The position numbers and the translations under genes are program-made. A model generated the notes under the pieces. That model did no database searches, was not told the DNA's origin, and worked only from the letters and a program-made list of their open reading frames with translations. DNA of 64,000 bases from Ptiloglossa arizonensis (Eukaryota; Arthropoda; Insecta; Hymenoptera; Colletidae): positions 6,386,001-6,450,000 of the forward strand of contig NC_135060.1 in assembly GCF_051014685.1 (NCBI RefSeq), written 5' to 3'. Shown here piece after piece: positions 12,212-25,300 of the stretch (position 1 is the stretch's first letter; each line of letters opens with the position of its first letter).

Positions 12212-15200
12212 ATTTATAATTATCCCCTTTATTAGAAACATGTTATACATCCGGTGGCAAGCATTTCCTCACGGAGGAAATAGATTCTACCTCGGCAAGT
12301 GTGTATATCTGTCAAGCAGATGTCCTAAGAAATGAACTTTCCTGGCAGATGCTTGAAAATTATTTCATCCAACAAAGGAACTATGCCAGCACGTGAATCG
12401 ACATTGGACGTACCATCTTCCAGGTCTAGGTCAATTGGTATGCTCGATGAATTGTAATCTCCTTGAAGTCTCTGATGGTCGATGATAGCTGCTAGACGAT
12501 ACTCGATACTATCCGTTTAATGAAGTTCAACTTCCAATGCAAGAGTTATCGAGACGATCGGTACCGTCGGAAGCGTTTCAGACCTTGAAAGGATTGAGGC
12601 CGCGAGAGAATTTAAATGCTTTGTAGATCTGGAGAGTTTCGAAGGTCACGATGAACGAGTATTGTGAAAAATCGAGGATTTTCTCTTTGCTCCGATAGCA
12701 ATTTCCACCGATATTTATTTTCTCTTCAAACTGATTCGTTCGCAACTTTCGATTCGATTTTAAATCGTTAAAATAATACCATGAGTCGATCCAACGAATA
12801 CAACGAATCTCGGTAATTAATATAATGAAAAGTTGAGATAAAAAGCAGAGAGAATGTTCCAAGGATTGTTTCGGTATTGTTTTTGAAAATTTTGTCGAAA
12901 TTAAACAGTTTGCGGAATTTGGATTCGACCAGCTTTGTTCGTGAGAAGCTCACACGTGTTACGAAGCTTGTAAACTTTTTAGAGGTGTAACAAAATCATC
13001 GAAAAACGTCGAGTCAGTAGCAATGCGCATAAAAGTTTCCATCGCGTATTCCAGTAACTCCAGGCGTCCTTTTTCTATCACTATGCGCAGGACATGGTCG
13101 TCCTGCAGTTTATGCACATACCAATGCACCGCTCACACCTACATGCACCCGTTCACGACGGAACGAAATTTTCCAGAACTACGTAAGAACTACGGTGTCG
13201 ATACGAGCGAGTGTAAAATTTTCCAAGACCGACGCCACACTACATACGATTTTATAGAAATGAAAGGTTAAACGCATAAATAACGATCAAAATGCAAATA
13301 TGCGTTCGCGACAACGATTCTGCGCAACTTCCCGTTTTATAAAAACGAAACGAGAAATAAATTCATCGATATTTAACACCGTTTATTTGTTTAGCTTTCT
13401 TTAACTAGAAATAATATTGGGTTCCTTCTGAAAACAAAAATACAAAATATTCGCATATTTTGTATGAAGTGAACCAGATACTAGTATATACATATACAGT
13501 ATGTACATTGATTAAAAAAAGAATATAGTTAACGAACAGAAGATTTAAACCAAAATTTAAGATAAACTTATTTTAGCACGTATTTACAGGAACATTGGTA
13601 CAGACTTTTTTCGTGGATTACATAATTGCAAAATACTTCCGATGTGTAAATAATTTTACTACAGCCATATTAATATAGTACACTTTCACGTAAGGTTATA
13701 TAATTTCTGATATTTCTTCCTCGATTGTTTAACGAGTATTTTTAAATTTTAAGCGTCTATTTACCAAAAAAATATGCAAACGTCGAGCCTCGAATTTTCT
13801 TCTGGATAAAAGTACAGAGAAAATATGGAGAATAGTGTTCGATGTAGATAAATCCAGCTGCCAGAATCTCGTGACGATATTGGAAAAATTGAAAAAGCTG
13901 CATGATATAGAATAGAATGTATTGTGAGATAGTGCACTTGAGCCTTTCTGTACCGGTAAGGTGTTATTGAAATACAATATAATGCAAGTGCTCAGCATTC
14001 CTATACTAGAAAGAGGATCGGGTAAATTTCGTGTTACCCAACAATAGAAATCACCATTTCACCCTACAAAGATACAAATTGTATTTTAGGAACGATGGAG
14101 TGTTGCTTGTCACATTTTATCAAATTAATTTCAATTTCAGAATTTTATTCGATCAAGTATTCAAAATGTGTACACTTTGATAGAAGTGTTGCAATTTAAA
14201 AATTGTTCAATAATTCACCGTCGACGCAAGATTAATTCACGATCAAATTTAAGCTACTTATTCTCAAGCTGAAAGCATTGTTGCTAAATAAAAATCCAAA
14301 TTGTGTACGGTAATAGAACGGCTGAAATTGTGAAATAAATTTCTAATAGTTCTCAGTGACGTAACAGCAGTCGTACTGTTTAAACTCTGTATCATCATCG
14401 ACGCAACGCTGAGTGTTGATCAAGCTCAAGCTGGGTCTCCTCAGACTCTAGCCTCATTATGAAAATTCATATTCACGACATGCGCACTCGATCATCACGG
14501 TTGACAGTCACGGAATCAGATTATTCGATTGTCGACGGAAGTTCCACGGTTTCATGACATGATACACGATACGACATAATATGTACTACGAGTTGTAATT
14601 GTATAGTGTCGCTTTGTAACGATGCTAGAAAACAAACAGGAATTAAATATGCATCGGTACGCAGCGTGTTTCCCTATGGGAAATTCCAATACTCGAGGAA
14701 AATAATTTGGAACATTTAGGGCAAAGAATCTTCCAGTTACAAAATTATTAAATTGAATGATAACTAAGATGATTCAACGAAGAATAAATGACTAGGATTA
14801 AATATTACGATAACACCTGGAATTTTATAACTCGTTATACTTTTTCTATCTATTTCATTTTACTTACCGTTAGTAAGAAAAAAACTAAGATTTCCTGGAT
14901 AGAAAATACTCCTATCTAGAAAATACTCCGTAGTCTAGAGAATGCAGGTTATGAATAAATCCATTTGAGAGAACACGGAGAATAGAAACGATAAGCCAAG
15001 TTTCTGCAACGATTCGAAGAAATAATGTGGTGTAATATCAGGTTCTGAATATCTAGAATGTGTTCAGTGAATTCAATCTGATAACGTGATAGTATTTCAC
15101 ACTGTTTATTCGAAAACTACAATGAAAGGTATTGCGCAATGTTCATGCATATTGATGTTCCTTTCGACACGTTTGATATGCAAATGAATATTGATTAAAT

Positions 15201-18200
15201 ATTGTAAATTTAATTGTTTTCGAAAAATCAAAGAACTTTCTACTTGCAATAAAAATAATGTTCGTACGAAATTTAAAAAGAACACAGGCAATCTTTCCGA
15301 GGAAAAATTGTCCTGATCTATTTTTCCTCGAATCTTTGCAAGACAAAATAATATACGAAATGTTAATTTTATATTTCGAATTTTGTTAAATTTTTTGAAC
15401 CATTCTTGCCAAATATCAGACACTTGCCTTTGACATTCTTTCGGACCTTAAAAATAGCACTCACCTGAATCCTGTACTTAAAAAATCCCATTTTAACTGT
15501 GTTAGATACACGGTGTGTAATGAAATGCTCGAGAAACTATTTTTCCTAGTAGGATGTCACATTTGCGCAGTGAGACCACTCATTAAATTTTTCTCTCTGC
15601 TTGAAAGGTGAAATCTCTCGAAAGTATACTATTTTGGGCCAAAAAGTTTCTTTTAAAGTTGACCAGATGCATCAAGGGAAACAAAAATGATTAAAAGTTT
15701 GAAGAGTTGTCTGCTTCTCCCTTCGTCCTTAGTGAATTTCGACAGGAGAAGGAAAATTGTTTTTTACAAACTTCGTGCTCTCGCAAAGTTTCGTTAAAGT
15801 TCGAATTTTCGAGCGAGGCTATCTACTTGGTGAATATATTTTTGTTTGTATGTAAAATGTACATACCCTCTGTACAATAATATATCGTACATCTCATAAA
15901 ATCCATATTCGCTCAAAATTCAAACAGCGAAGGACCTAAAATAGAAAATTGCTAACAATCCTTACGACCAATCGTAAAACTCTTTCTTGTGTAACGTCGA
16001 TTGGTCGTAACTATCTCGTAACTACGGATTAAATATAAAATACCGAAGTATGTAATATCGTGTCGACAGTTACATGTCTGAAATAATAATGAAAATCCAA
16101 CATTGACAAGGCTGACACTTGTTCTATTAATTCGAAATAAAGGACAAGTAGCTGTCAAGCGATCAAGTCTGATTCAGTATCTACGTCTGTACGCGACACA
16201 TTATGTATCATGCGCGACCGAGATTCGAACCCTACTCTGCACAAGTTCTGACTGAGTTGTCTGGCATGGCAAACTAATCCAAATCCTTCCACGAATCATG
16301 TCACTTCCAATCGCCGACCCTAACGCAAAAATCCACCCCATTCGAAAAGTTTATTACATCATGGACGAAATTGTCGCCCAACTTGTACGTTCGGCTGACA
16401 AACACGGACCTAGACCCTTTATATAGTATAGCATCGCGCGCTTTAAGGGCGGTATTTATCGATTAGATGTTATCGATATCTCGAAATTACTCGTTGTCCA
16501 ACATGAGTGTCCATTTACCGCAAAATCGTACCGTTTGATCTGCAGAGAAGTTGGTCAACGAATTGGTACGAGTACTGGTAGAATTTAATTTTAAATTTTC
16601 GTACCAAATGGAGTATGCGTTACGTAAGTAGAGTTTCACGTGTCGAATGTGCTGATTTACATTTGTAACCGTGTCAATACTTACGATTAGTCGATTTTCA
16701 CGGTTGACATAGATCGACACTTACACCGAACGAAACCCTATTGAAAACTGATTTCAAGTAGCCGGGATTGTGTTCGATATCGAGCTGCTTGAATGTAATT
16801 CGCATCACGTTGGTTCACTAAGCGAAAGAAAGCGCGGAATATTGAAAATTCTGAAAAGAAGGCACTGTAATAACACTTCGAAGAACATTAAATAGCCATT
16901 ACACAACAAGGACGAGGATATCCTGTTCAACGGCGTGGGATTTCCATCCACGAACTTCTATGAAATTACTATTTCACCTGGCTCACGTCTGCCCATTTAT
17001 TTCTCGCTTGCGTGCAATGCAAATGTAATCGAATAATAATATAGTGCGCGACAGTCCCAAAGGATCATGGCGACGGTCTCGTAAATAAGTCGACTGCGTT
17101 TGTTCCACAGATACGTGAGAGTTAACTGGTCGTCGACGCGGAGAATTTAGAACAGGGAACAGAAGTTTGGAGCTCCCTCGGGACACTTTGACTCTCTTAA
17201 GAACAACGTGGGAATACAATTCCTGCGACACACGACCCGGTAATATGCATCCAGCTCGCGTCCCTTGCACCGCGGCGTACATCGAAAAAACTTTCATTAC
17301 GTCTCTGAAACGTGGAATCGGATTTCCCTGAGAACGTGAAAACTCTCGCCCTGTATTGACCCATAATTGCATTCGTTCAACCGAGGAACATTATCGAAGA
17401 AACTGAACGATCGTTTAACAAAATTGTTGGAAACATCTGCAAGGAATATTCACGTTGTAGACATCTCTTTATTTAGGCCTAAATACTTTCTCTCGAGAAC
17501 AGTCATACGTGTATACAATTTACTATCCGGACCCAACACTGCCTAGAGAATAAAGATTCTGAGCCTTATCCTACCCTGTTTCCCGGAATTAACTGTTGCA
17601 CAAAGAGAGCTCGGGGTGTGCTGTTTACGAACGGTGATACAAACAGTTTCTCGTTGGAATTATTCAAATAAATAGGTACACCAACTGTGCCATACCTACA
17701 TAGAATATGCAAAGAGTCGTGTAAACAACTGTTGTCCAACTCTTGTACCTCGGACAACCTCCTGTCGACTATTGTAGCACTACCCTTTGAATCGTTTAAA
17801 GTTTATCGCGAAATAACGTCTTTAAATTTTACAAAATATCAACGTCGTTAAAAATTAACCTATTGGCGGCTACGAGTGCACATTCGGGTAAATATTGTGG
17901 CAAGGGACAACAAGGAAATCTCAGTGTTCCATCTTCTATTCTACCCGAGTAATTTTTATCGCTACTAATTGGCCAACGTTTTACACGCAAACGAATAAAT
18001 TATCTACGTACTTTATCGAACTAATTCGAACATCGTACAAGTAAACAGAACAGTGTATACAAACGGAATATTGCAAAGAATCTATACTCCATGATGATAA
18101 ACGGTACGGTATAAATTGAAAGGAACTCATCGATGAATGAGTTATAGGAATAGCAATCTCTTAAAGGAAGCTTGAACACCGAATCGAGGTCAGTCGAAGA

Positions 18201-20540
18201 CAGAATTGAACAGTTCAAATATTTGCAGGAAATTGCTCCCAGCTGAGAACGGAAATATAGGAGACGTAAAACTACACATGACAAATCCTCCGCGCGAATC
18301 CGTACACGGGTGTTCGTATTTACAGAAGTGTGTCTACAAATATAACATAAATACAGAGCATCCAATTCACGGGATAATTTAAAGGGCAACTAACGACAAA
18401 GGTATATACCGAAATTGGTCCGGTCGTATTTTGAAAGACAAAGCCTAGCACAATAGGTTTCGTTTTACATTTTCGCCCTGTTTTCGGATAAGGAATAATT
18501 CTCTTGTCGGTTGTATCGTAAGCTATGAAACAACCCACACATTTGAACCGAGAACGAAGTATCAAAAGATAACGTTTAGTAGCAAACGGTGTATCGTTGG
18601 TCCGCCGAAAATCGCTATTTTCGAAAACTTGGAAATTGTCCCGGGGTACCTTTCTTGTTCGAGACTCGTTTATATCTCTCCGTAGCAAGAAAGATAAGGA
18701 TTACGCTATACTCCGACCCGTGTACATTTATATCCTCTCCTTCCCTCTGAACTTATTTTAATTTGCCCGATGATATCGCGAAATTATCTTCGTGCGTATG
18801 TAGCTATTTCGAGCCTCTGTTAATTTCAGGAACAGACGTTTTCCTCGTTCGATTGCTATCCCTGTTTCACTATTTATCGCTACGATCATTCTACGAGATT
18901 AAGTACAGGAGAATGAAAAAGGTATTAATTCGAGATATTCAAATATTAAACGCTTCCCTATAGTTTGAAACGGTATCGTATCATACGGGATATAGTGATC
19001 TGTAGGTACGATCGGTGCTTTTAGTAAGATTAAGCAGCGTTTAGCGAGTACACATTAACTCGAAAATTAATTAACGAAGTAAACGATGTTGCTGTACGTA
19101 GACATCGTTTGCCGAAGGTTGTAGCACTTAACCGAGCACGTTTCAAGCTTAGTCACGCATGTCAAAGAGAACACGGTCGATGTGTTTCAAACAGAAACGT
19201 CGTAACTTGGCCAAATAGAACGTGCACGTGATTCAGAATGAGAACTTTATTAAACTCATCAATGTGGAAACAAAGAACTCAAGTGTGGGTCGAGTAATTG
19301 AACCGACAACAGCTGATACATATTAGCAGCTGTCTTTTTCCATCGTTGTTGTCGCTGAACAAATTTAAAAATACTTTCATCCCTGTATATAGTACGTACC
19401 GGGTTTTTCATTTTATTTTATATCCTCTGCGTTACAGAGTTTTGCGGAATAAAGCGCAGAATTAATTTGTCGCGCCCAAACATTTTGGTTCAGATTCTAC
19501 AAACGTGTCTATACGATACGAAACTAAAAAAATCATTCACCAAGAACTAGGTATGAATAGTTACGATTCGATCCACTACGACTTCTCAACTAATTTCCAT
19601 ACAATTCTCATCGCAGAATCGGTCGTGTGAATCAGAAAATTAATAGTAATATTTTTTGCATTCGTAAAGAAGCACCTATTTATCTAGAAAATTAAAGAAA
19701 ACGATAGAAATTCACAAGACAGGGCATCGTAACGATATAGAAAATGTGTCGACTTGTTTGAAAAAAAAGTCAATCCATGCGTTGAAAAATATGAGTTAAT
19801 AATAATGCAATTAGTTGTAATTGAAACACTCCGCGCGTATTAACATTACAAATTAATCATTTCTCGTTTCGCGCGCTTTTAACTAAATATCTATTACCAT
19901 TTAAATGATCAATAGCGGAGCCATAATTAAAGTATTCGTTTTTCAAAATAAACGGCGCAATAGACCATTACGTTTACGACCCGGCGTTCATTTATTCGGT
20001 AATGTAAATGAACAAGAGCGAACGATTGTCACGTTAATGTACAATTGTAAACATATTTCAAGTTCCCGCGGCATAAAATATTTCACGGACGTGTTTAATC
20101 GGGGCTTGGTTATCGTTTCAATACAAATCAATGCGACAAACGTGAATCAATTGCGTTGCATTGAATCAGAGCCGTACATTTAACCGTACCTACTGATTGT
20201 GAGTCAAGTATACAAATACAGACCGACCTAAAAGTCCATGTACACTTTCGTGTAAATATCGAGTAAATTTTTAAACGACGTGTTTACACGTATATTTTTA
20301 TGTAAAATGTAAATATTTATAATATGTGGCAATATGCCACATCGAGGGATGAAATATAATAAAATTAAACAGCATCCATCCCTTAAATACCGTAGCTGAC
20401 ATTTATTATTGGTATAACATCTTTATTCCACTACGTATAAGATAATTTACATATTACAGCAATACGTATCATTCCAGTTACGTTCACTTCTAATATTCCG
20501 ATGTTATCGATATTCTGTTTATAATTACTAGAAAAGACAT
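12212..20540. other. AT-rich non-coding DNA
   Basis: No supported gene in about 8.3 kb. Frames of 100-130 codons (15,106-15,423, 16,983-17,372, 18,021-18,389, 18,320-18,688, all minus strand) show no domain and have no consistent splice sites. 17.0-17.4 kb is slightly GC-richer. A tRNA-like internal promoter near 16.2 kb was considered and rejected. Confidence 0.5.
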
Positions 20541-20548
20541 ATGTATTC

Positions 20549-20632
20549 TAGGTTGTTCGAGACATTCGTATATATGTATACTAGATTGCTGAATAAGTTT
20601 TATCGAACGACAAAACTTATCGAAACACCTAT
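20549..20632. mobile_element. Mariner-end-like inverted repeat relic
   Basis: Begins TAGGTTGTTCGA and ends TCGAAACACCTA, near-inverted copies of each other about 60 bases apart. The right half contains TTATCGAACGACAAAACTTA. This matches the type of terminal repeat I associate with mariner elements in Hymenoptera (from memory). No transposase lies between, so it is a relic or a very short non-autonomous copy. Confidence 0.45.
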
Positions 20633-20634
20633 TA

Positions 20635-23600
20635 TGTAACAAACTATTCCGATAGGCATATGAACTGTTGTGGTAAGTGAACACGAAACGAATCGCGGCG
20701 AGTATATTTGGATTCACACGTGCGATCACGTGCCCGGAAAAACAATGAAAGTTGCAACGATCTCGCACGCAGAAATATTATATCCGTGAAAACCGGTTCG
20801 GTGGTGTGTGAGAATTATTTGTATTTACACGAGCCGCGACACGATTGTCCCAAAGTTTACATTCCCTCGAGCCATTAATTACAAACGTCAATACAGAATA
20901 CGAACATCAGTCGCAAGCTGCTTGATAGAATGTTTGCCGATTCCACAACGTGTTAATGATATTCTGCATCGCGACGTTTTCTTATTTATTTTGAAAAATT
21001 ACATAATAATGTATACAAGTGCAACAAGGATCCGGTAATTATAATATCGTGCGTTTTAATATATTTGCAGAAAATACAAAGAACGAGTCATCGTTATTTT
21101 GCATTGTGCGCAAAATCGAAAGTGAAACTTCAACCACGATTGCAAATGTCTCGCAATGGCGTAGCAACAATGTTTGCGACTCCCCGTGGAAAGGCTCGTT
21201 TCGTCAACTTGATTCGTGGTATACGTTGATAAACTACGATCAAACAATTTAGAAAGGAGCTATTTATATTTCATCTCTTTCCATTAGCGGCGACACATCA
21301 CCGTTTAATCTCCTCATTTGAAGCCATCGCACGACATCAATTTACCTTAACACCTTAGACACGACGTGATTTTATTTTCAACCGATACGGTGCAGCTTCT
21401 AACGTAAACTTTCGCGTGTTTCGAACCAGTTATGTTCAACCGGAAAATACATTAAAAAAATAGCACACATCGCGTTAAAATTTGATTCGTAAATATAAAA
21501 ATGTACCGCATGGACGTTTGAACTTGGATCTTGCAATGTAACATTTTTCTATTCCCCAGAATCAAAATGAAGCCATTCGCGAAGTTTCCAAACGAAGGTA
21601 CCCGAAGGAGACTATTGGTATTTAGCTTGGATAGGTCTTTTCCGAATAAAAATTCTTCGTATAATTTTTATAACCACTCGCATATCGTCTCAATTGTGTA
21701 CAAGTGTGTTTTACAGCCTCTTAGAATTTTTTAAGCCACAGTACACCCGTGGTGGAGCAGCCACTAAGAGCGATCGTAAGAAGCCACGACGGTTTCTTAA
21801 GAGGGTTTTCTATTTTATCATCCCGAAAGAGGCGTTTCTACCTGCATTTTTTACTCGGACACACTTCGTGATAACTTCTTTGAACTTTTCGCGTTTCTAC
21901 GTATACTTATACATTCGTTTATACGTTATATATATATATTTTCTTTTATTTTATACATTTCGGGGAATATTTACAATAAAAACTTTAGGGTAACAGTTAT
22001 TCGATACCCGATTAACCCCCATACATCCCTAATTATTCACCGGCCATTGAAACTCGAGATAACTCGGTAACTCTTTTTAATTTCGAACCGAAACTTTGAC
22101 AATATATTTCGATATAGTTACACTTCTCGTAAACGTGAAGAAAAACACTATTCTGTACCCTGATCATCGAACATCGAATTTACGATACAAAACTGTATCC
22201 GCGAAATATCCTGATCAGCACCCCGAAGGATCACATTATTTACCAGCGGTTAACACTGAAAGACACCGTTTCCCTGTAACGTTTCCGTGGTATCGACGTT
22301 TCCCGTTCCGGACTCGCGGCCGATTATCGACGAGGGTGAACCGAAAATATGAACGGGGCTGATCGAAATTACACCGACCCTGCTCGCCTACGCGGTTAAT
22401 TGAAGTAGCACGGTGCACGTCACGCGAACGCAACGCGCCACGCCGGCGGAACTTTTCCCACGGGAACGTTTCATACGAGAACGTTCGAAGGCAATTAGAT
22501 GTAATTGGGAATCGGTAAATGAACCACGTGACGTCCTTATTTACGAAAGAGCGGCTTATTTATTCGCAACGGGAAGAAGCCCGTGCGGCACGAGACGCAC
22601 GAAACCATCCGTAGAGAAAATTAACTTAACCGAGCGACGTTAATGAGCATTCGACCTTCGTTCCGTGTAATTCACCGGGTAGGGTTCTGGGGGGAGGGAA
22701 TTTACGATCGTCCGTTTCATTTTTATCCATACGCAACGAAATCTTGCGGAAAAGAAGGCAAGTACCGCGAAATTAACACCGTGATGGTAGATATTACCAA
22801 GAGAAGAAAAAAGAAAAAAGAAAAAAACGGGATTGAAAAGTTTCAACGCGCGGCGAGTATCGTCGCCGGTGAAACTTTCGATACGACCCCATCGCAATGA
22901 GAAATTAGGTTATTCCTCGGTTTTTAATTAAAGAGAGTCGAACTCTGTAAAACCGGAGACCACGCAACGCGCTTCTCTTCTTTGCGCGTGATTTATATTT
23001 ACGTCAGGCGCACCTCTGGCGAGGAAACGGTTTTTTCTTTTTTTTTTTTTATCAGGAGGATAACGTTTCTCGCGGATCTACGGTTACTCGAAGAGATTTT
23101 TCGAGTTTAGCGGTACACCGAATCTCGTAAGAGATATTTACTACGGGTAAATTTTAATTCATTGGTTTTCGATTAAGGAATGGACACAACGTCGGGGTAG
23201 TTTAAAAACATGGAAATTTATCTTTACCAAAAAAACGATCTCGGAACATGCAACTGTAAAGAAATATTAACTTCCCTCGATACGAAAAAAAAGATCGATC
23301 TTAGCTCTGATAAAAAGAATTCACTCGGTGTCACGAACGCGTGTATTCGTTGCAACGTGTCGCATTGATTCGCAAAATGAACTTGCACGACCTCGAACAA
23401 TACAACCATTGTATTTATCTACTATGGGATCAGGTCAAGTACCACTTTGCGGAATGTATCTATCAATTTATAGACATAGAGACGTTTACGACATTTGTGT
23501 ACGAATAACGCGGCACCCGATCCGTTAAACTGGAAAAGATTCCACCTTGTGAACGTTAACGGTAAATTATCCGAGTAAATTAAAAACGAAACGATATTTC

Positions 23601-23930
23601 AAGTCGTTCGATTTATTCGTATTAAGTGGACAGCATCTTCGTACGATCGTTTCCTGCATTTAAAGCCAGTTGTCCATCTTTGGAGGTAGAAAATAAACTG
23701 AATAAAACGGGAACGAAATAGTACCGCACAAATTGAGTAAAACACGTGCCAAGCCGCTAGCAGACCGCATCCAATTTCAAAGAAACCAACGAAATGTAGT
23801 GGAATCACCGACATCGGTCTCATTGACACTGATCGTCGCCGAGGACGATCTAAATATTACTGAAACTTGTTTACAGATCTTCGAAAAATTTCCATTTACC
23901 CTAGCGGTTAGTTTAATTTCAACAGACTTA
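20635..23930. other. Non-coding spacer
   Basis: No supported gene. 22.2-22.9 kb is CpG-richer with overlapping open frames on both strands but no recognisable protein. A TA repeat lies at about 21,928-21,940. The hairpin TGTGGCA-ATA-TGCCACA lies just upstream, near 20,325-20,341. Confidence 0.5.
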
Positions 23931-23950
23931 ACTTATCGAACAACCTATTA
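23931..23950. mobile_element. Solo mariner-end-like motif
   Basis: ACTTATCGAACAACCTATTA is the same motif as at 20.6 kb and 38.78 kb. No partner end is seen within a few hundred bases. Confidence 0.35.
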
Positions 23951-24837
23951 TAATCGCTGTTGAACCTAAATCCAACCTAGTATCGGCTCGTCGCAATTTT
24001 TCCGTACAATGACACGGTACAGAACACGTGCGGTTAATTATTCACATAATTCTTGACCGATGTGAAATACGACTCCTTGTATCGGTCATCGAAACGATAC
24101 AGTTACAACGTCGAAATTATTTCGTTGAAATCGCCTCCGACTAGTTAATCGTTCACAGTTTGTACATTATAAATGATAATCGGGCAGCAATGGAACCTGC
24201 TACCTATAATTTCGTTGCTCTAATTACTACAATCTTGGCTTCGTCGAGGTGGATCTTGCACGATTGTCGGGACGCCTCGTTAACGGGACCAATGTTATTA
24301 ATTTTCAAGGGATGAATATTTCATACGCGATACTTCTTGATTACCTTGAATTTTAAAACGCGCGAGACGATTCTCGACCGATCTCGCCCTTTGTATCGAG
24401 AGGGCGAAACTTTGAACTGAATCTGAATTCTATCTAAAAGCATTCTTCCTAGTTGGACAGTATACAATTACGTTGCAACAATTATTACATCGTCATGTCA
24501 CGAGCAAACATGCCTAAGATTGAAAAGGAAATTTTCATGAAAGTAAACAAAAGAATAAATCTATTCGTAAACTCAAGATGTAGGTAAAATAAGTGGCACT
24601 AATAATTGTGGTTGTGTAATTGGCATACGAAGAAATAAAATTTATCCGGGTAGAAAAAGAATCGTGTTTTTAAGTAACATTTTTTTGGAAATATTTGGTA
24701 TCGTTCTGCACACACAAAAATTACAAAATTGGGTACAACATTCTGAACCTGTGTCCCAAAAAAGGAAAAATAAATAACAAAGAGGTCAAGCGCGCCAGAA
24801 AATCTAATGGATTTGATTTTCTCGTCATAAATTTAAT

Positions 24838-25300
24838 TTAAGCCAGGTTGTTTCGATAAATAACCAAAATATATATAATACATATGTTTTTAATAAATGA
24901 AATAGAAAAATAATCCGAGAAATGAGCTCTTTTATTACTTGCACTTTCCTTTTCCACGTAATCATCATAAATCGTCACACGCTTCTTCGAAAGGTGAATA
25001 AGTTTCCGTAAGTCATTACTATAGAACTCCACACTTACAATTGATCTCCTCGAGCAGGTCGTGACAATTTCGCCTTCATCATCATTTGAGTGAAACAGAT
25101 GCCCACGAAGGTAATCTTTCAATTTGGAAAACGGTGAAAGTCGCATGGCGCCAATCTGGATTGTGCGGCGGATGGGATGAGAAATGAAATGAAGAAGCCA
25201 ACTTCGCAGTTGTCTCTTTGATGGTTCGTGAGGTGTGAAATCTCGCGATGTCATATTGCAGTGAAACTATCTTTTTGTGTTTCCTAACTCTTTTTAATCG
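24838..25300 (-). pseudogene. Mariner-type transposase relic, 3' part, frameshifted
   Basis: Reading the minus strand, the C-terminal third of a Tc1/mariner-superfamily transposase is visible across three frames. One frame gives LQYDIARFHTS (25,230-25,264), corresponding to the HDNARPH motif with its second catalytic Asp, and then HPPHNPD. A shifted frame gives LAPCDFH (about 25,134-25,154), holding the third catalytic Asp of the DD34D-type triad. A third frame gives FSKLKDYLRG and then VEFYSNDLRKLI. At least two frameshifts therefore break it. The N-terminal DNA-binding half is not found. At the 3' edge, AGGTTGTTTCGATAA (about 24,843) resembles a mariner terminal repeat. The element is inactive. 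Confidence 0.8.

Noticed and set aside
16205..16275. tRNA-like gene on the minus strand (GGTTCGAATCT box and an ACTCAGTCAG segment)
   Set aside because: The two boxes resemble tRNA internal promoter elements, but the anticodon arm is missing, the T stem does not pair and no acceptor stem forms. At best it is a decayed tRNA-derived repeat.
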